A DNA stretch of 64,000 nt from Herpetosiphon llansteffanensis (GTDB taxonomy: Bacteria; Chloroflexota; Chloroflexia; Chloroflexales; Herpetosiphonaceae): positions 1 to 64,000 of the forward strand of contig NZ_PUBZ01000147.1 of NCBI RefSeq assembly GCF_003205875.1. Reading direction: 5' to 3'. The number at the start of each line of letters is the position of its first letter. The stretch's first letter is position 1. A model generated the notes under the pieces. The model worked only from the letters and a program-made list of their open reading frames with translations, ran no database searches and was not told where the DNA came from. The translations under genes were made by a program, and so were the position numbers. Below, piece by piece: positions 44,201 to 50,827 of the stretch.

Positions 44201-44835
44201 TTTGGCAACGCCATCATCTGGCTGCCAAGGTCGAAGCGCATTTGGCTAAACCAACGACCAAAGCCCAAGCATTCACGCCAATTAGCGATGATATGGTTGG
44301 CTTAGAAGTCTTAGCGGTTGAAGAACTAGCCCCAACTGGTGAGTTTGTCTATGACTTCTCGGTCGAAGAAGACGAAAACTTCTTGTGTGGCACTGGTGGT
44401 TTGTATGCCCACAATACCGATGCTGACGTGGATGGAAGTCACATCCGCACCTTGTTGTTGACCTTCTTCTTCCGCCATATGCGCGATTTGATCACCAATG
44501 GCCACTTGTATGTTGCCCAACCACCATTGTTCCGTGTGCAACATGGCAAGGCCTACAAATATGTCTACGATGAAGCAACCCGCGATGAATATATTCGTTC
44601 ATTGCCAGCTGGCACCAAAGTCATTGTTCAGCGCTTTAAAGGGCTTGGCGAAATGAACCCCGACCAATTGTGGGACACGACGCTCAACCCGGGCAATCGC
44701 ATGATTTTGCAGGTGACGATTGAAGATGCGCTGGCTGCCGATGAAACCTTCTCAATGTTGATGGGTGAAATCGTCTTGCCGCGCAAACGCTTTATCCAAA
44801 CCCACGCCGCCGACGTGAAAAACTTGGATGTCTAG
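41269..44835 (+). CDS. gyrB: DNA gyrase subunit B, interrupted by an in-frame intein
   Basis: 1188 residues including a 551-residue intein; the spliced protein would be 637, the usual GyrB length. Type II topoisomerase subunit that introduces negative supercoils. Extein features: GHKL ATPase (YEVVDNSVDEALAGY, VVDNGRGIP, SGGLHGVGVSAVNA), the transducer domain, the Toprim EGDSAGGSAKQGRDR, then RYHRILIM. After the intein come TDADVDGSHIRTLLLTFFFR with the metal acidic cluster, and the tail QRFKGLGEMNPDQLWDTTLNP. The insertion site lies directly before the conserved TDADVDG, at the catalytic core, where GyrB inteins are known. ATG 41269 is preferred to GTG 41254. Confidence 0.97.
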   Translation: MATNPNQSTYDAAQIQMLRGLEAVRENMGMYLGGQDTSALHHLVYEVVDNSVDEALAGYCDTIIVEMRTDGSIAVVDNGRGIPTDIHPVEGRSALEIVLTELHAGGKFKGSQGYKVSGGLHGVGVSAVNAVSEFLRAEVKRDGKLWAQDFRLGMPQAPVHQVGDADGTGTTIIFKPDAQLFTTVEFNYRTLANRLRDMAYLNKSLRFKLVDYNNDREVTYYFDGGIVSFVRHLTREKGPLLAQPFYVEKPHENVNVEIAMQYTGDFNENLLAFTNNIANPDGGTHVTGYRAALTRTINAYGRSKGLLKEGDALSGEDVREGLTAIISIKLFRPQFESQTKSKLATPEAKTAVETVLNEALSGFLDENPNEARRIIEKSLLASRARDAARKARDLVQRKGALEGFALPGKLADCSDKEPAHCEIFIVEGDSAGGSAKQGRDRRFQAILPLRGKILNVEKSRLDKMLANNEVRALITALGTGIGETFDISRLRYHRILIMSVAGDEPTLIRNGQGHTEFVRIGEFIDQCIAGQRQASEYEVISFDQKRNVARFRPLKAVMRHANHEPMYKLSTRYGRSVKVTASHSVFVLENGQPVLKKGDQIKLGDQLVASRRIPRPAIQPREIDLIKLFAEAGLIDNLYLRGESVRTIAAQRVLNNVSQPEQWNEARISLHTAAWERLVEYRQANGLSQKAVAQRLGVKQAITISQWERGMLRPIQSQFDNYLATIGWEEPISYELVPSKLERLLLQDDSSANARWREVSNYKAFNSFNNDELDLLDRDVELVPQAHDDRAFPRMLAITPELLWFLGWFTAEGSLSKHQVSLSLGQKDAAFFAELKTTIEQLFGETPRFYQSPDNGGIKCYFHSVLAARLIRALGLGAVAHQKQVPDMLFSLSSDLQRSYLEGYFLGDGTLCDSTISMTTNSPELKDGLLYLFGQLGIFAGVSNIKPNLPTDAPIQTVHDYYNIAISGKQQLEQLRSVWQRHHLAAKVEAHLAKPTTKAQAFTPISDDMVGLEVLAVEELAPTGEFVYDFSVEEDENFLCGTGGLYAHNTDADVDGSHIRTLLLTFFFRHMRDLITNGHLYVAQPPLFRVQHGKAYKYVYDEATRDEYIRSLPAGTKVIVQRFKGLGEMNPDQLWDTTLNPGNRMILQVTIEDALAADETFSMLMGEIVLPRKRFIQTHAADVKNLDV
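42763..44415 (+). other. GyrB intein with LAGLIDADG endonuclease and embedded HTH
   Basis: 551 residues, inserted in gyrB between IM and TDADVDG. Starts with Ser1 (block A SVAGDEPTLIR), block B TASHSVFV (Thr82, His85), and ends with block F VYDFSVEEDENF and block G GLYAHN (penultimate His550, Asn551) before Thr+1. The homing-endonuclease domain shows the two acidic block residues Glu314 (FLGWFTAEGS) and Asp410 (LEGYFLGDGT). An XRE-like helix-turn-helix (about 190-215: LSQKAVAQRLGVKQAITISQW) lies between the splicing and endonuclease parts. A Ser1-Thr+1 intein is permitted but less common than Cys1. Confidence 0.95.
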
Positions 44836-44864
44836 GCTATTCAAATAGCCACTCAAAATCAAGG

Positions 44865-44901
44865 CAGGGCTGGCATTAATTTGCTAGCCCTGTTTTGGTT
44901 T
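44865..44901. terminator. bidirectional terminator between gyrB and the KTSC gene
   Basis: Ten-base stem (cagggctggc with gctagccctg, one G.T) and TGTTTTGGTTT tail on the plus strand; the minus strand has a TTGATTTT tail on the other side. Confidence 0.75.
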
Positions 44902-45115
44902 AGCGCGAAACTTTATGATAGAGATATGCGCCTTTGATATTTTGGTTGAAGTACGTCCCGTGAGAATCTGCCTGCATCAACTCACGATAGACCGATTCAG
45001 GAACATTGGAATATTGATAGATTGAGCGGTTTTGAAATTCAATTTCTAAGGTCTGGTTTGTTGCGTCATAGCCAACCGAAGCCAAATTTGATGAATCAAC
45101 GGGAGTTCGTTTCAT
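44900..45115 (-). CDS. KTSC-domain protein
   Basis: 71 residues, essentially one KTSC domain: DSSNLASVGYDATNQTLEIEF, then YQYSNVPESVYRELMQADSHG, and FNQNIKGAYLYHKV with the basic-Gly-Tyr pattern typical of the family. The domain is found alone and fused to various enzymes; it has been proposed to bind nucleic acids or peptides, not proven. Short minus-strand gene converging with gyrB. ATG with GGAGG upstream. Confidence 0.82.
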   Translation of the reverse strand: MKRTPVDSSNLASVGYDATNQTLEIEFQNRSIYQYSNVPESVYRELMQADSHGTYFNQNIKGAYLYHKVSR

Positions 45116-45251
45116 ACACTGCCTCCGTTAAGCATGATAGTTGGCTCATTGTATAAATTTTCTCCCAGTTTGGCTACTATATCAAGGGTCGAGGTGCCAG
45201 TTAGCAGGGGCTAGTTTGCAGAGATCCATAAAGATCTTTAGTATCCTAAAA

Positions 45252-45283
45252 CCATATGCTCTATGCTCTATGTTCTATGTTCT
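45252..45283. repeat. heptanucleotide repeat array
   Basis: About five tandem ctatgct / ctatgtt units, located 12 bases before the -35 of the tRNA promoter. Confidence 0.8.
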
Positions 45284-45294
45284 TTTATGGTGTC

Positions 45295-45323
45295 TTGACC
45301 AAACCACGATTCATGCGTATAAT
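45295..45323 (+). promoter_or_regulatory. promoter of tRNA-Thr
   Basis: TTGACC at 45295-45300, 17-base spacer, TATAAT at 45318-45323, 12 bases before the tRNA. A near-consensus sigma-70 promoter. Confidence 0.85.
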
Positions 45324-45335
45324 AATTCGCGTTAA

Positions 45336-45410
45336 GCCGCATTAGCTCAGTGGTAGAGCAACCGCCTTGTAAGTGGTAGGTCGTCGGTTCAAGTCCGACA
45401 TGCGGCTCCA
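45336..45410 (+). tRNA. tRNA-Thr (anticodon TGT)
   Basis: 75 bases including encoded CCA. Acceptor stem GCCGCAT/ATGCGGC, D-arm with AGCTCAGTGGTAGAGC, anticodon stem ACCGC/G-TGGT with loop CTTGTAA (anticodon TGT, reading ACA and related threonine codons), and the TpsiC arm GGTTCAAGTCC. Directly preceded by a strong promoter and followed by a long-stem terminator, so it is an independent transcription unit. Confidence 0.97.
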
Positions 45411-45416
45411 AACATC

Positions 45417-45454
45417 AAAGCCCTCAGCAAATTTGCTGAGGGCTTTGGTTTTTT
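45417..45454 (+). terminator. terminator after tRNA-Thr (also faces ssb)
   Basis: Fifteen-base perfect stem (45417-45431 with 45432-45446) followed by GGTTTTTT. The minus-strand ssb gene ends four bases away, so the hairpin may serve both strands. Confidence 0.9.
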
Positions 45455-45457
45455 AGG

Positions 45458-45817
45458 CTACTCGTCGTTGCCGTAGCTATCGAGAAACAAAACTTCATCG
45501 GCACGGACGACGGTTTTGGAGCGGCGCTGACCACTGTCTTTGTCTTCCCACGAGCGGGTGTGGAGGCTGCCAACGACGCGGACTCGGCTGCCTTTGTGCA
45601 AGCGATCTTGGCAAATATCGCCAAGCCCATTCCAAGCTTCGATCGTGGTCCATTCGGTGTCGAACGTTTGCTCGCCTTGTTCGTCTTTGCTGCCAAAGCG
45701 CTTGGTCGCTACGTTGAAATCGCAGACCCCAACCCCCGATGGCAAAAAGCGTTGGGTTGGTTCGCCGCCAAGCCAGCCGATCAGTTCAACTCGATTTACG
45801 GTTCCTTTAACGTTCAT
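45458..45817 (-). CDS. ssb: single-stranded DNA-binding protein, OB fold only
   Basis: 119 residues. The OB fold is complete: NVKGTVNRVELIGWLGGEP, CDFNVATKRFG, TEWTTIEAWNGLGDICQDRLHKGSRVRVVGSLHTRSWEDKDSG, VVRADEVLFLD. It stops right after the fold, lacking the usual Gly/Pro-rich linker and acidic DDDIPF-type tip that recruits partner proteins. ATG 45817 has AGGAG six bases upstream; the 26 extra upstream codons lack support. The preceding gene on the same strand (46622-45942) may be its partner. Confidence 0.88.
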   Translation of the reverse strand: MNVKGTVNRVELIGWLGGEPTQRFLPSGVGVCDFNVATKRFGSKDEQGEQTFDTEWTTIEAWNGLGDICQDRLHKGSRVRVVGSLHTRSWEDKDSGQRRSKTVVRADEVLFLDSYGNDE

Positions 45818-45941
45818 TTGAAACTCCTCTGGTTTAGTGTACTTACTCAGTTGCCCATAGTTAGAGACGAAGATTGCGAATTTTTGGCTAGCCAATAGTC
45901 ATTGGTTTTGCTTGCACATGGGCTAGCCAGCTCTAGGACTT

Positions 45942-46622
45942 TTAGCGGCGCAAGCTGCGTTGTTGCAGTTCTTGCAACAGTGCGCCTGCTTCGTTGACCG
46001 AAAGATCATCGAGCTGTTGCGCGCCGAAGCGTTGGCGAATTTCAGCGTTCAGATCAACGCCTTGCTGACCGGCAACTCGTTGCAGCGCTGCCAATTGGCG
46101 CGTGCTAGCAGGTGGCTCGCTTGCCGTCGATTCGAGCATGTTGCTTGTGCTACTGGCACTTGGTCTGGTAGCAACCGGAGCCGCAGCGCTCGTTTGGCCG
46201 GTTGCTGGCTTTTGATCTAATTGCTGCTTCAAGCCATCGATAATTTCCGAAGCTTGGCCTTTGGTCAGGGTTTCATAGCTTGCATTGTGTTCTTGCAAGG
46301 TTGCTTGCATCTGGCCATCGTTAATTGCCAACGCGTTGATCAAATAATCTAAGTACGAGCGTTGTTTTTCGCTTGCAGGCGAATCGGGGTCGGCGATGCG
46401 TGGCGTATTGATCGCCGGGTGAGCATCACGCAAGGCATTAATTTGGGCCTCAACCGCTGCTTGTTGGGCGCGAAAGATGCGCCAGCCGGTTTCGACAGCT
46501 TGACTGATTGCTGCATCATCAGCCGTTGGAGGGAGTGCAATTGTTTCTTCAATCGTTATATAATCATCTCCAGAGCGAATTGCAGCGCGGTAGGTGCGGG
46601 TTACTAAAGCTTCCTGTTCCAT
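45942..46622 (-). CDS. hypothetical protein with duplicated helical motif, upstream of ssb
   Basis: 226 residues; family not recognised. The middle is a Thr/Ala/Ser-rich linker (about 140-170). Each side carries a related helical module: ASEKQRSYLDYLINALAIND... then LTKGQASEIIDGLKQQL, and ASTRQLAALQRVAGQQGVDLN... then LSVNEAGALLQELQQ. The pattern ATxKQ..L..L ... LT..EAS.LI..L is known from phage and bacterial proteins near recombination and single-strand-binding genes. Same strand as ssb, 124 bases upstream. A role with ssDNA is inferred from position and pattern only. Confidence 0.7.
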   Translation of the reverse strand: MEQEALVTRTYRAAIRSGDDYITIEETIALPPTADDAAISQAVETGWRIFRAQQAAVEAQINALRDAHPAINTPRIADPDSPASEKQRSYLDYLINALAINDGQMQATLQEHNASYETLTKGQASEIIDGLKQQLDQKPATGQTSAAAPVATRPSASSTSNMLESTASEPPASTRQLAALQRVAGQQGVDLNAEIRQRFGAQQLDDLSVNEAGALLQELQQRSLRR

Positions 46623-46775
46623 CGTTTGTACTCCAGTTCAATCGTTAATACTCATCCCAGCGTTTACTATCACGACCCGCTTGGTTTTGAGATGAGTATA
46701 GCTGACAGTTGTGTCAAATAACGTCACAAATCGATCTTGCTGGCCGCGAAACACCCCTAAACTATGGAGGATGCT

Positions 46776-47609
46776 ATGTCAAGCTTTTTAGCCGATGATC
46801 AAAACCCGATTTTTTACACCGACACTGGCGGCCAAAAGCCAGCAATTATCTTTATTCATGGCTGGACAAGTGCTGGCTCACACTGGGTTGGCATTACCAC
46901 AGCGCTCCGCCGTTGGTATCGCTGTATCGCGATCGACCTGCGGGGCCATGGGCGTACTCCAGGCCAAGGCTCGCTGACAATTGCGCGCTTGGCTCAAGAT
47001 TTACAGCAATTAATCGAGCACCTCAAGCTTGAAAAACCAACGATCGTTGGTTGGTCGATGGGCGGTTTGACGACCTTTGAATATGTGCGCCAATTTGGGG
47101 TCGATAACCTCAAAAGTATTGTCTTAGTCGATCAAACCCCGTGTATGCAAACCAGCACAGAATGGACCATGGGTTTGTTTGGGGCCTATACTGCCGACCA
47201 TATCACCAGTATGCGCCAGCTATTTGAAAGCCAACAACGCCGCGTGTTGCGCCGCTTTGCGATGGGTGTTGTGCATCCTAATCGTTCGCTGTTGCGCTTT
47301 GCTACGTGGTTTACCTCGCCCTATCGCCGCAACTACGATCCCAAGGCGCTTTTGCCTTTGGCCGAAGATATGGCCGATCGTGATTATCGCGATTTGTTGG
47401 CAACGATGGATGTGCCAATTTTGTTGTGCTATGGCGCGCAAAGCTGGCTTTACCCAGGCAAAGTTGGCGAATATTTGCATGAACACTTGCCCCAATCAAC
47501 CTTGATTCATTTCGAACGCAGCGGCCATTGCCCACCGTTCGAGGAACCAGTTAAATTCATTCGCACAATTTATCAATTTATGCACCAACAACGAGCAACC
47601 CACGCATAA
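46776..47609 (+). CDS. alpha/beta hydrolase
   Basis: 277 residues. The fold is clear: oxyanion region IFIHGWTSAGSHW, DLRGHGRTP, nucleophile elbow GWSMGG (Ser94), and the catalytic His251 in ERSGHCPPFEEP. The usual acid position after strand 6 (GxxD) reads CYGAQSWLYP, with Ser in place of Asp, as in some members of the family annotated as esterases/lactonases with a relocated acid. GGAGG five bases before ATG 46776 supports the start. A short gap leads into the lipoprotein gene, possibly one transcript. Substrate unknown. Confidence 0.82.
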   Translation: MSSFLADDQNPIFYTDTGGQKPAIIFIHGWTSAGSHWVGITTALRRWYRCIAIDLRGHGRTPGQGSLTIARLAQDLQQLIEHLKLEKPTIVGWSMGGLTTFEYVRQFGVDNLKSIVLVDQTPCMQTSTEWTMGLFGAYTADHITSMRQLFESQQRRVLRRFAMGVVHPNRSLLRFATWFTSPYRRNYDPKALLPLAEDMADRDYRDLLATMDVPILLCYGAQSWLYPGKVGEYLHEHLPQSTLIHFERSGHCPPFEEPVKFIRTIYQFMHQQRATHA

Positions 47610-47632
47610 CCATTATGCTGAGAGGAGAACGA

Positions 47633-49384
47633 ATGTTATTTCAACGTTTAACGCGCTGTTTTAGTTTGGCAATCTGCCTAAGCTTAATCAGCGCCTGCGC
47701 CAGCCAAAATGCCACTCCTGCTACGCCAACTGAGCTTGCAGATAAGCCAACTGCGGTGCAAACCCGCAGCGATAAAGATGCTGCAAATCAAAACCCAACC
47801 AAAACGCCGCGTCCGGCTGCCACAGCAACGCCAAGGATCAGCGGCCCCCACTTTGAGCAAGTTGGTGGTTTGCGGCTCAAGCCACCAATCGAAGGTCGCC
47901 ACGCCGATCTTACTCTTTACAACGATTTGATTTTGTTGGGCATGCAGCCAGGCTCCTGCCAAGTTGAAAATCGCATCACCCTGATTGATGTGAGCGATCC
48001 CCGCCAGCCGGAAGTTGCTGGCTATTCGCCGGTCGTCAAAAATGTGTCGCTCGAAGATATGGATGTGGCACGGATTGGCGAGCAGGATATTGCAATTGTG
48101 GGAATGCAGCCGTGTAGCAGCGAAACCAAGCCAGGCATTCAAATTTTAGATATTACCGATCCAAGCAAGCCTGTCGAATTGGCTCGTTTTGCAACCACCC
48201 TCGGCGTGCATGAGCTTGATCTGACCGTCAACTCAAGCGGCCAAGCCTTGGCTTTGCTTGCTGCCCCAACCAACAACTTGTTTGGCTCAACCCCTATGGC
48301 TGAGCATCGGGCAGAATTGTGGATTGTTGATCTGAGCACGCCGAGCAAACCAACCAAGCTCAGCCGCTGGGGCATTGATCAAAAGCCTGATTGGCAAATG
48401 CTCGATTATGCCGACCTGACGCGTGGTAATTTTTCTGGAATCTTTTTGCATAGCGTGCGAGCCAGCAGCAATAGCCAACGCGCCTATCTCTCGTATTGGG
48501 ATGCAGGCGTGATTATCTTGGATATTCAAGACCCAGCGCAACCAATCTACCTTGGCCAAACGCCCTATCCAGCGCTTGCTGAGGGCGATGCGCACTCGGT
48601 TGTCGATTGGAATGATGGGCAATTTTTGGCCTTGAATAACGAAGATTTTAGCAATGCCCAGGTGAAAATTAGCCACCCAGCCCTTGCTGAGCCAGCTTAT
48701 GCCCGTAAATTGCCTTTTAGCGAAAAGCTTGCTGCACCATTGAGTGCTGAAGTTGTGGCGCTTGAGCAAGCATGCGATCCCAAGGCTGAATATCCAGATT
48801 TTGCTGGCCGCTTTGTGTTAGTCGACATGGCTGGTTGTTCGATTGAGCGTAAGTTTATCGTGGCCCAAAATGGCAAGGCAGCAGGGCTGTTGCTCTACGC
48901 CAACAAGCCTTATCAGGAGTTAGCATTTGGTGATGATATTGATCTGGTCACTGAGTTTAATTTGCCGATGTATTTGCTGAGCAGCACAACCGCTGCGGCT
49001 TTGTTGAGCCAGCCTGAGGCCAAGGCCACAATCGAACAGTATTTTGATGGTGGCGGGGCAATTCAATTCTTTGATCTCAGCGATCCGAGCAAGCCCGTGG
49101 AAATTGGCCGTTATAACACGCCAAATTCAATCGATGCGAAGCGCGCTACCAATCCAACCGTGCATAACTCCGAGGTGCAGGGCCAATATCTGTATGCTTC
49201 GTGGTATCGCGATGGCTTGCGCATGCTCGACATTAGCGACCCCAGCCAGCCAAAAGAGGTTGCCGCTTGGCCAAACGGCAACTCGCCGAGTGTCAATCTG
49301 TGGGGTGTGCAAGTGCGTGATCACTATGTCTATGTTAGCGATTTTAGTTATGGCCTCTATATTTTGGAGTTTCACGCCGAATAA
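47633..49384 (+). CDS. lipoprotein with LVIVD beta-propeller repeats and an inserted PA-like domain
   Basis: 583 residues. Signal peptide with lipobox (LISAC), a Thr/Pro/Ala linker to about residue 75, then LVIVD repeats at the beta-strand motif (I/L)xxxD(I/V)SDPxxP: LIDVSDPRQPEVAGY, ILDITDPSKPVELA, IVDLSTPSKPTKL, ILDIQDPAQPIYLG, FFDLSDPSKPVEIG and MLDISDPSQPKEVA. Between the fourth and fifth repeats (about 370-475) sits a stretch with GRFVLVDMAGCSIERKFIVA, a protease-associated (PA) domain pattern. LVIVD repeats form propellers on surface proteins; the role is unknown. AGAGGAG before ATG 47633. Confidence 0.85.
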   Translation: MLFQRLTRCFSLAICLSLISACASQNATPATPTELADKPTAVQTRSDKDAANQNPTKTPRPAATATPRISGPHFEQVGGLRLKPPIEGRHADLTLYNDLILLGMQPGSCQVENRITLIDVSDPRQPEVAGYSPVVKNVSLEDMDVARIGEQDIAIVGMQPCSSETKPGIQILDITDPSKPVELARFATTLGVHELDLTVNSSGQALALLAAPTNNLFGSTPMAEHRAELWIVDLSTPSKPTKLSRWGIDQKPDWQMLDYADLTRGNFSGIFLHSVRASSNSQRAYLSYWDAGVIILDIQDPAQPIYLGQTPYPALAEGDAHSVVDWNDGQFLALNNEDFSNAQVKISHPALAEPAYARKLPFSEKLAAPLSAEVVALEQACDPKAEYPDFAGRFVLVDMAGCSIERKFIVAQNGKAAGLLLYANKPYQELAFGDDIDLVTEFNLPMYLLSSTTAAALLSQPEAKATIEQYFDGGGAIQFFDLSDPSKPVEIGRYNTPNSIDAKRATNPTVHNSEVQGQYLYASWYRDGLRMLDISDPSQPKEVAAWPNGNSPSVNLWGVQVRDHYVYVSDFSYGLYILEFHAE

Positions 49385-49390
49385 ATTAAC

Positions 49391-49428
49391 AAAAGCTGCT
49401 GGCATGAATGTTTATGCCAGCAGCTTTT
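49391..49428. terminator. bidirectional terminator
   Basis: Fifteen-base perfect stem (aaaagctgctggcat with its complement) between the converging lipoprotein and PH-domain genes; both sides carry A/T tracts in the stem ends. Confidence 0.88.
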
Positions 49429-49431
49429 GAT

Positions 49432-49809
49432 TTAACGAGCAACGAAAGCTGCTAGAACAGCTTGCAATTGATAAATATTAATGCGGCTGTTGAATTGTTT
49501 TTGAATCGGTACAGGATTGCCCGAAATCCAAATTTTCAACTCAGCATCGAGATCAAAATGGCCAGCGGTTTCGATGCTAAAGTGGGTGATACTGCGATAA
49601 GGAATCGAATGATATTCGACCTTATTGCCAGTAATACCCTGTTTATCGACCAAAATCAAGCGTTTATCGGTAAAAATAAAGAAATCCCGAATGAGTTGAT
49701 AGGCTCGTTGAACTTGTTCGCCCCACGCCAGCAGTTGGGCAAAATCGCGTTGCGCTACTTGCGGATCGACTTCCGAAGCATTGCCCATTAATCCATCAAA
49801 TAAGCCCAT
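49432..49809 (-). CDS. bacterial PH-domain protein (PF08000-like)
   Basis: 125 residues. A single bacterial PH domain (bPH_1 type): GEQVQRAYQLIRDFFIFTDKRLILVDKQG, then the family's EYHSIPYRSITHFSIETAG and DLDAELKIWISG strands. No membrane helix. The family is common in Firmicutes and Chloroflexota; its function is not established. Monocistronic. Confidence 0.88.
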   Translation of the reverse strand: MGLFDGLMGNASEVDPQVAQRDFAQLLAWGEQVQRAYQLIRDFFIFTDKRLILVDKQGITGNKVEYHSIPYRSITHFSIETAGHFDLDAELKIWISGNPVPIQKQFNSRINIYQLQAVLAAFVAR

Positions 49810-49870
49810 AGTAGTTCCTCCTGTTGTGGTTCGCTATGGGTTTATACGCCGCAAGCTGGCGATTGTTGCG

Positions 49871-50173
49871 TTAGCGGCCTAGCTCAGGCTCGAATAATTC
49901 GCAGCTACCGCAATTCGGGCAAACATACATTTCCAGCCGTTCGCGCTTAGTGAAGTTGCCAACTGCGCCAACCAAGGCTCCAGCTAAGGATAGACCTTCG
50001 TGGAAATACTTTACGCCGCGAAATTCGAGCGCCGTATCGCAGCGCAAACAAGCGACTTGGCGCTCGCCAATTGGGCTTGCTAAGGCCAACGAGCCATCGC
50101 GCAGCCAGCCACAGGTTGCGCATTCTTGCCAATCGTCGGCGACATCAGCACCACAATAACTACAATGTTGCAT
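49871..50173 (-). CDS. zinc-ribbon protein with WLRDGSL motif
   Basis: 100 residues. An N-terminal zinc ribbon of form CSYCGADVADDWQECATCGWLRDGSL, then a central hydrophobic stretch (about 55-70) and a C-terminal CPNCGSC. The first ribbon shares CGxxVxxDWxECxxCGWLRDGSL exactly with two ribbons in the next gene upstream (50290-50709), so the module has been copied between genes. The internal CLRC pair (VACLRCDTALEF) also matches VCLRCQAQMTF there. Not recognised as any named family. ATG 50173 with GGGAG seven bases upstream. Confidence 0.78.
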   Translation of the reverse strand: MQHCSYCGADVADDWQECATCGWLRDGSLALASPIGERQVACLRCDTALEFRGVKYFHEGLSLAGALVGAVGNFTKRERLEMYVCPNCGSCELFEPELGR

Positions 50174-50289
50174 TCTCAACTCCCTTCAACGCAATTAAAT
50201 TCTTGTGAATCGCTCTTTGGTATTATTAAAAGATGGCTTTTTCACTACGATGGATCGCCTTCGCGTTCTTTGCGGTTGCTAATTCGTAA

Positions 50290-50709
50290 TTAACTACCAA
50301 TATGCGGCAAGGCCAATTCTGCGTAGCCACAATAGCCACAGCCGTGTAATTCTAAAATTTGAAAATCGTGGCGAAACGAGCCAAACCGACCTTGCAAAAT
50401 ATCCATTGAATTCGAGCTTTCGCGAAATTGTTTGAAGCCCAAAAATGTCATTTGAGCCTGACAGCGCAGGCAAACCAATTGGCGCACGCTTGGCGGTGGC
50501 GGTTCTGGCGGAGCAATGCTCAGCGAGCCATCGCGCAGCCAGCCACAACTTGGGCATTCTTCCCAATCTTCTGGTACTTCATCGCCACAATACGGGCATT
50601 TGGCAGGCTCAAGCGGCAGTGCCAAGGAACCATCGCGCAGCCAGCCACAAGTTTTACACTCTTCCCAATCGTCGGGTACATCGTTGCCACAATAGGTACA
50701 TGCTTGCAT
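50290..50709 (-). CDS. zinc-ribbon protein with two WLRDGSL ribbons
   Basis: 139 residues. Two copies of the ribbon module: CTYCGNDVPDDWEECKTCGW and CPYCGDEVPEDWEECPSCGW, each followed by LRDGSL, separated by a 10-residue linker. Then a Pro-rich spacer (PPEPPPPS), a CLRC knuckle and a C-terminal GCGYCGYAEL knuckle. The C-terminal half parallels that of the gene at 49.9 kb (CLRCDTAL...CPNCGSCELFEP versus CLRCQAQM...CGYCGYAELALP). ATG 50709 lacks a clear ribosome site, and a longer start cannot be excluded. Function unknown. Confidence 0.78.
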   Translation of the reverse strand: MQACTYCGNDVPDDWEECKTCGWLRDGSLALPLEPAKCPYCGDEVPEDWEECPSCGWLRDGSLSIAPPEPPPPSVRQLVCLRCQAQMTFLGFKQFRESSNSMDILQGRFGSFRHDFQILELHGCGYCGYAELALPHIGS

Positions 50710-50783
50710 GATCAATCTCTCGCTAGTAGATGCTTGTTTCGAGCAAAAACCATACGCTGCCAGCAAGCGAGTGTTGCAATGCG

Positions 50784-50819
50784 CAAAAATAACGGCGCAA
50801 GCTCAATGCTTACGCCGTT
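50784..50819 (-). terminator. terminator of the acyl-ACP-reductase-like gene
   Basis: Twelve-base stem (aacggcgcaagc with gcttacgccgtt) followed on the minus strand by ATTTTTG; eight bases after the stop codon. Confidence 0.8.
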
Positions 50820-50827
50820 GACGGTCA

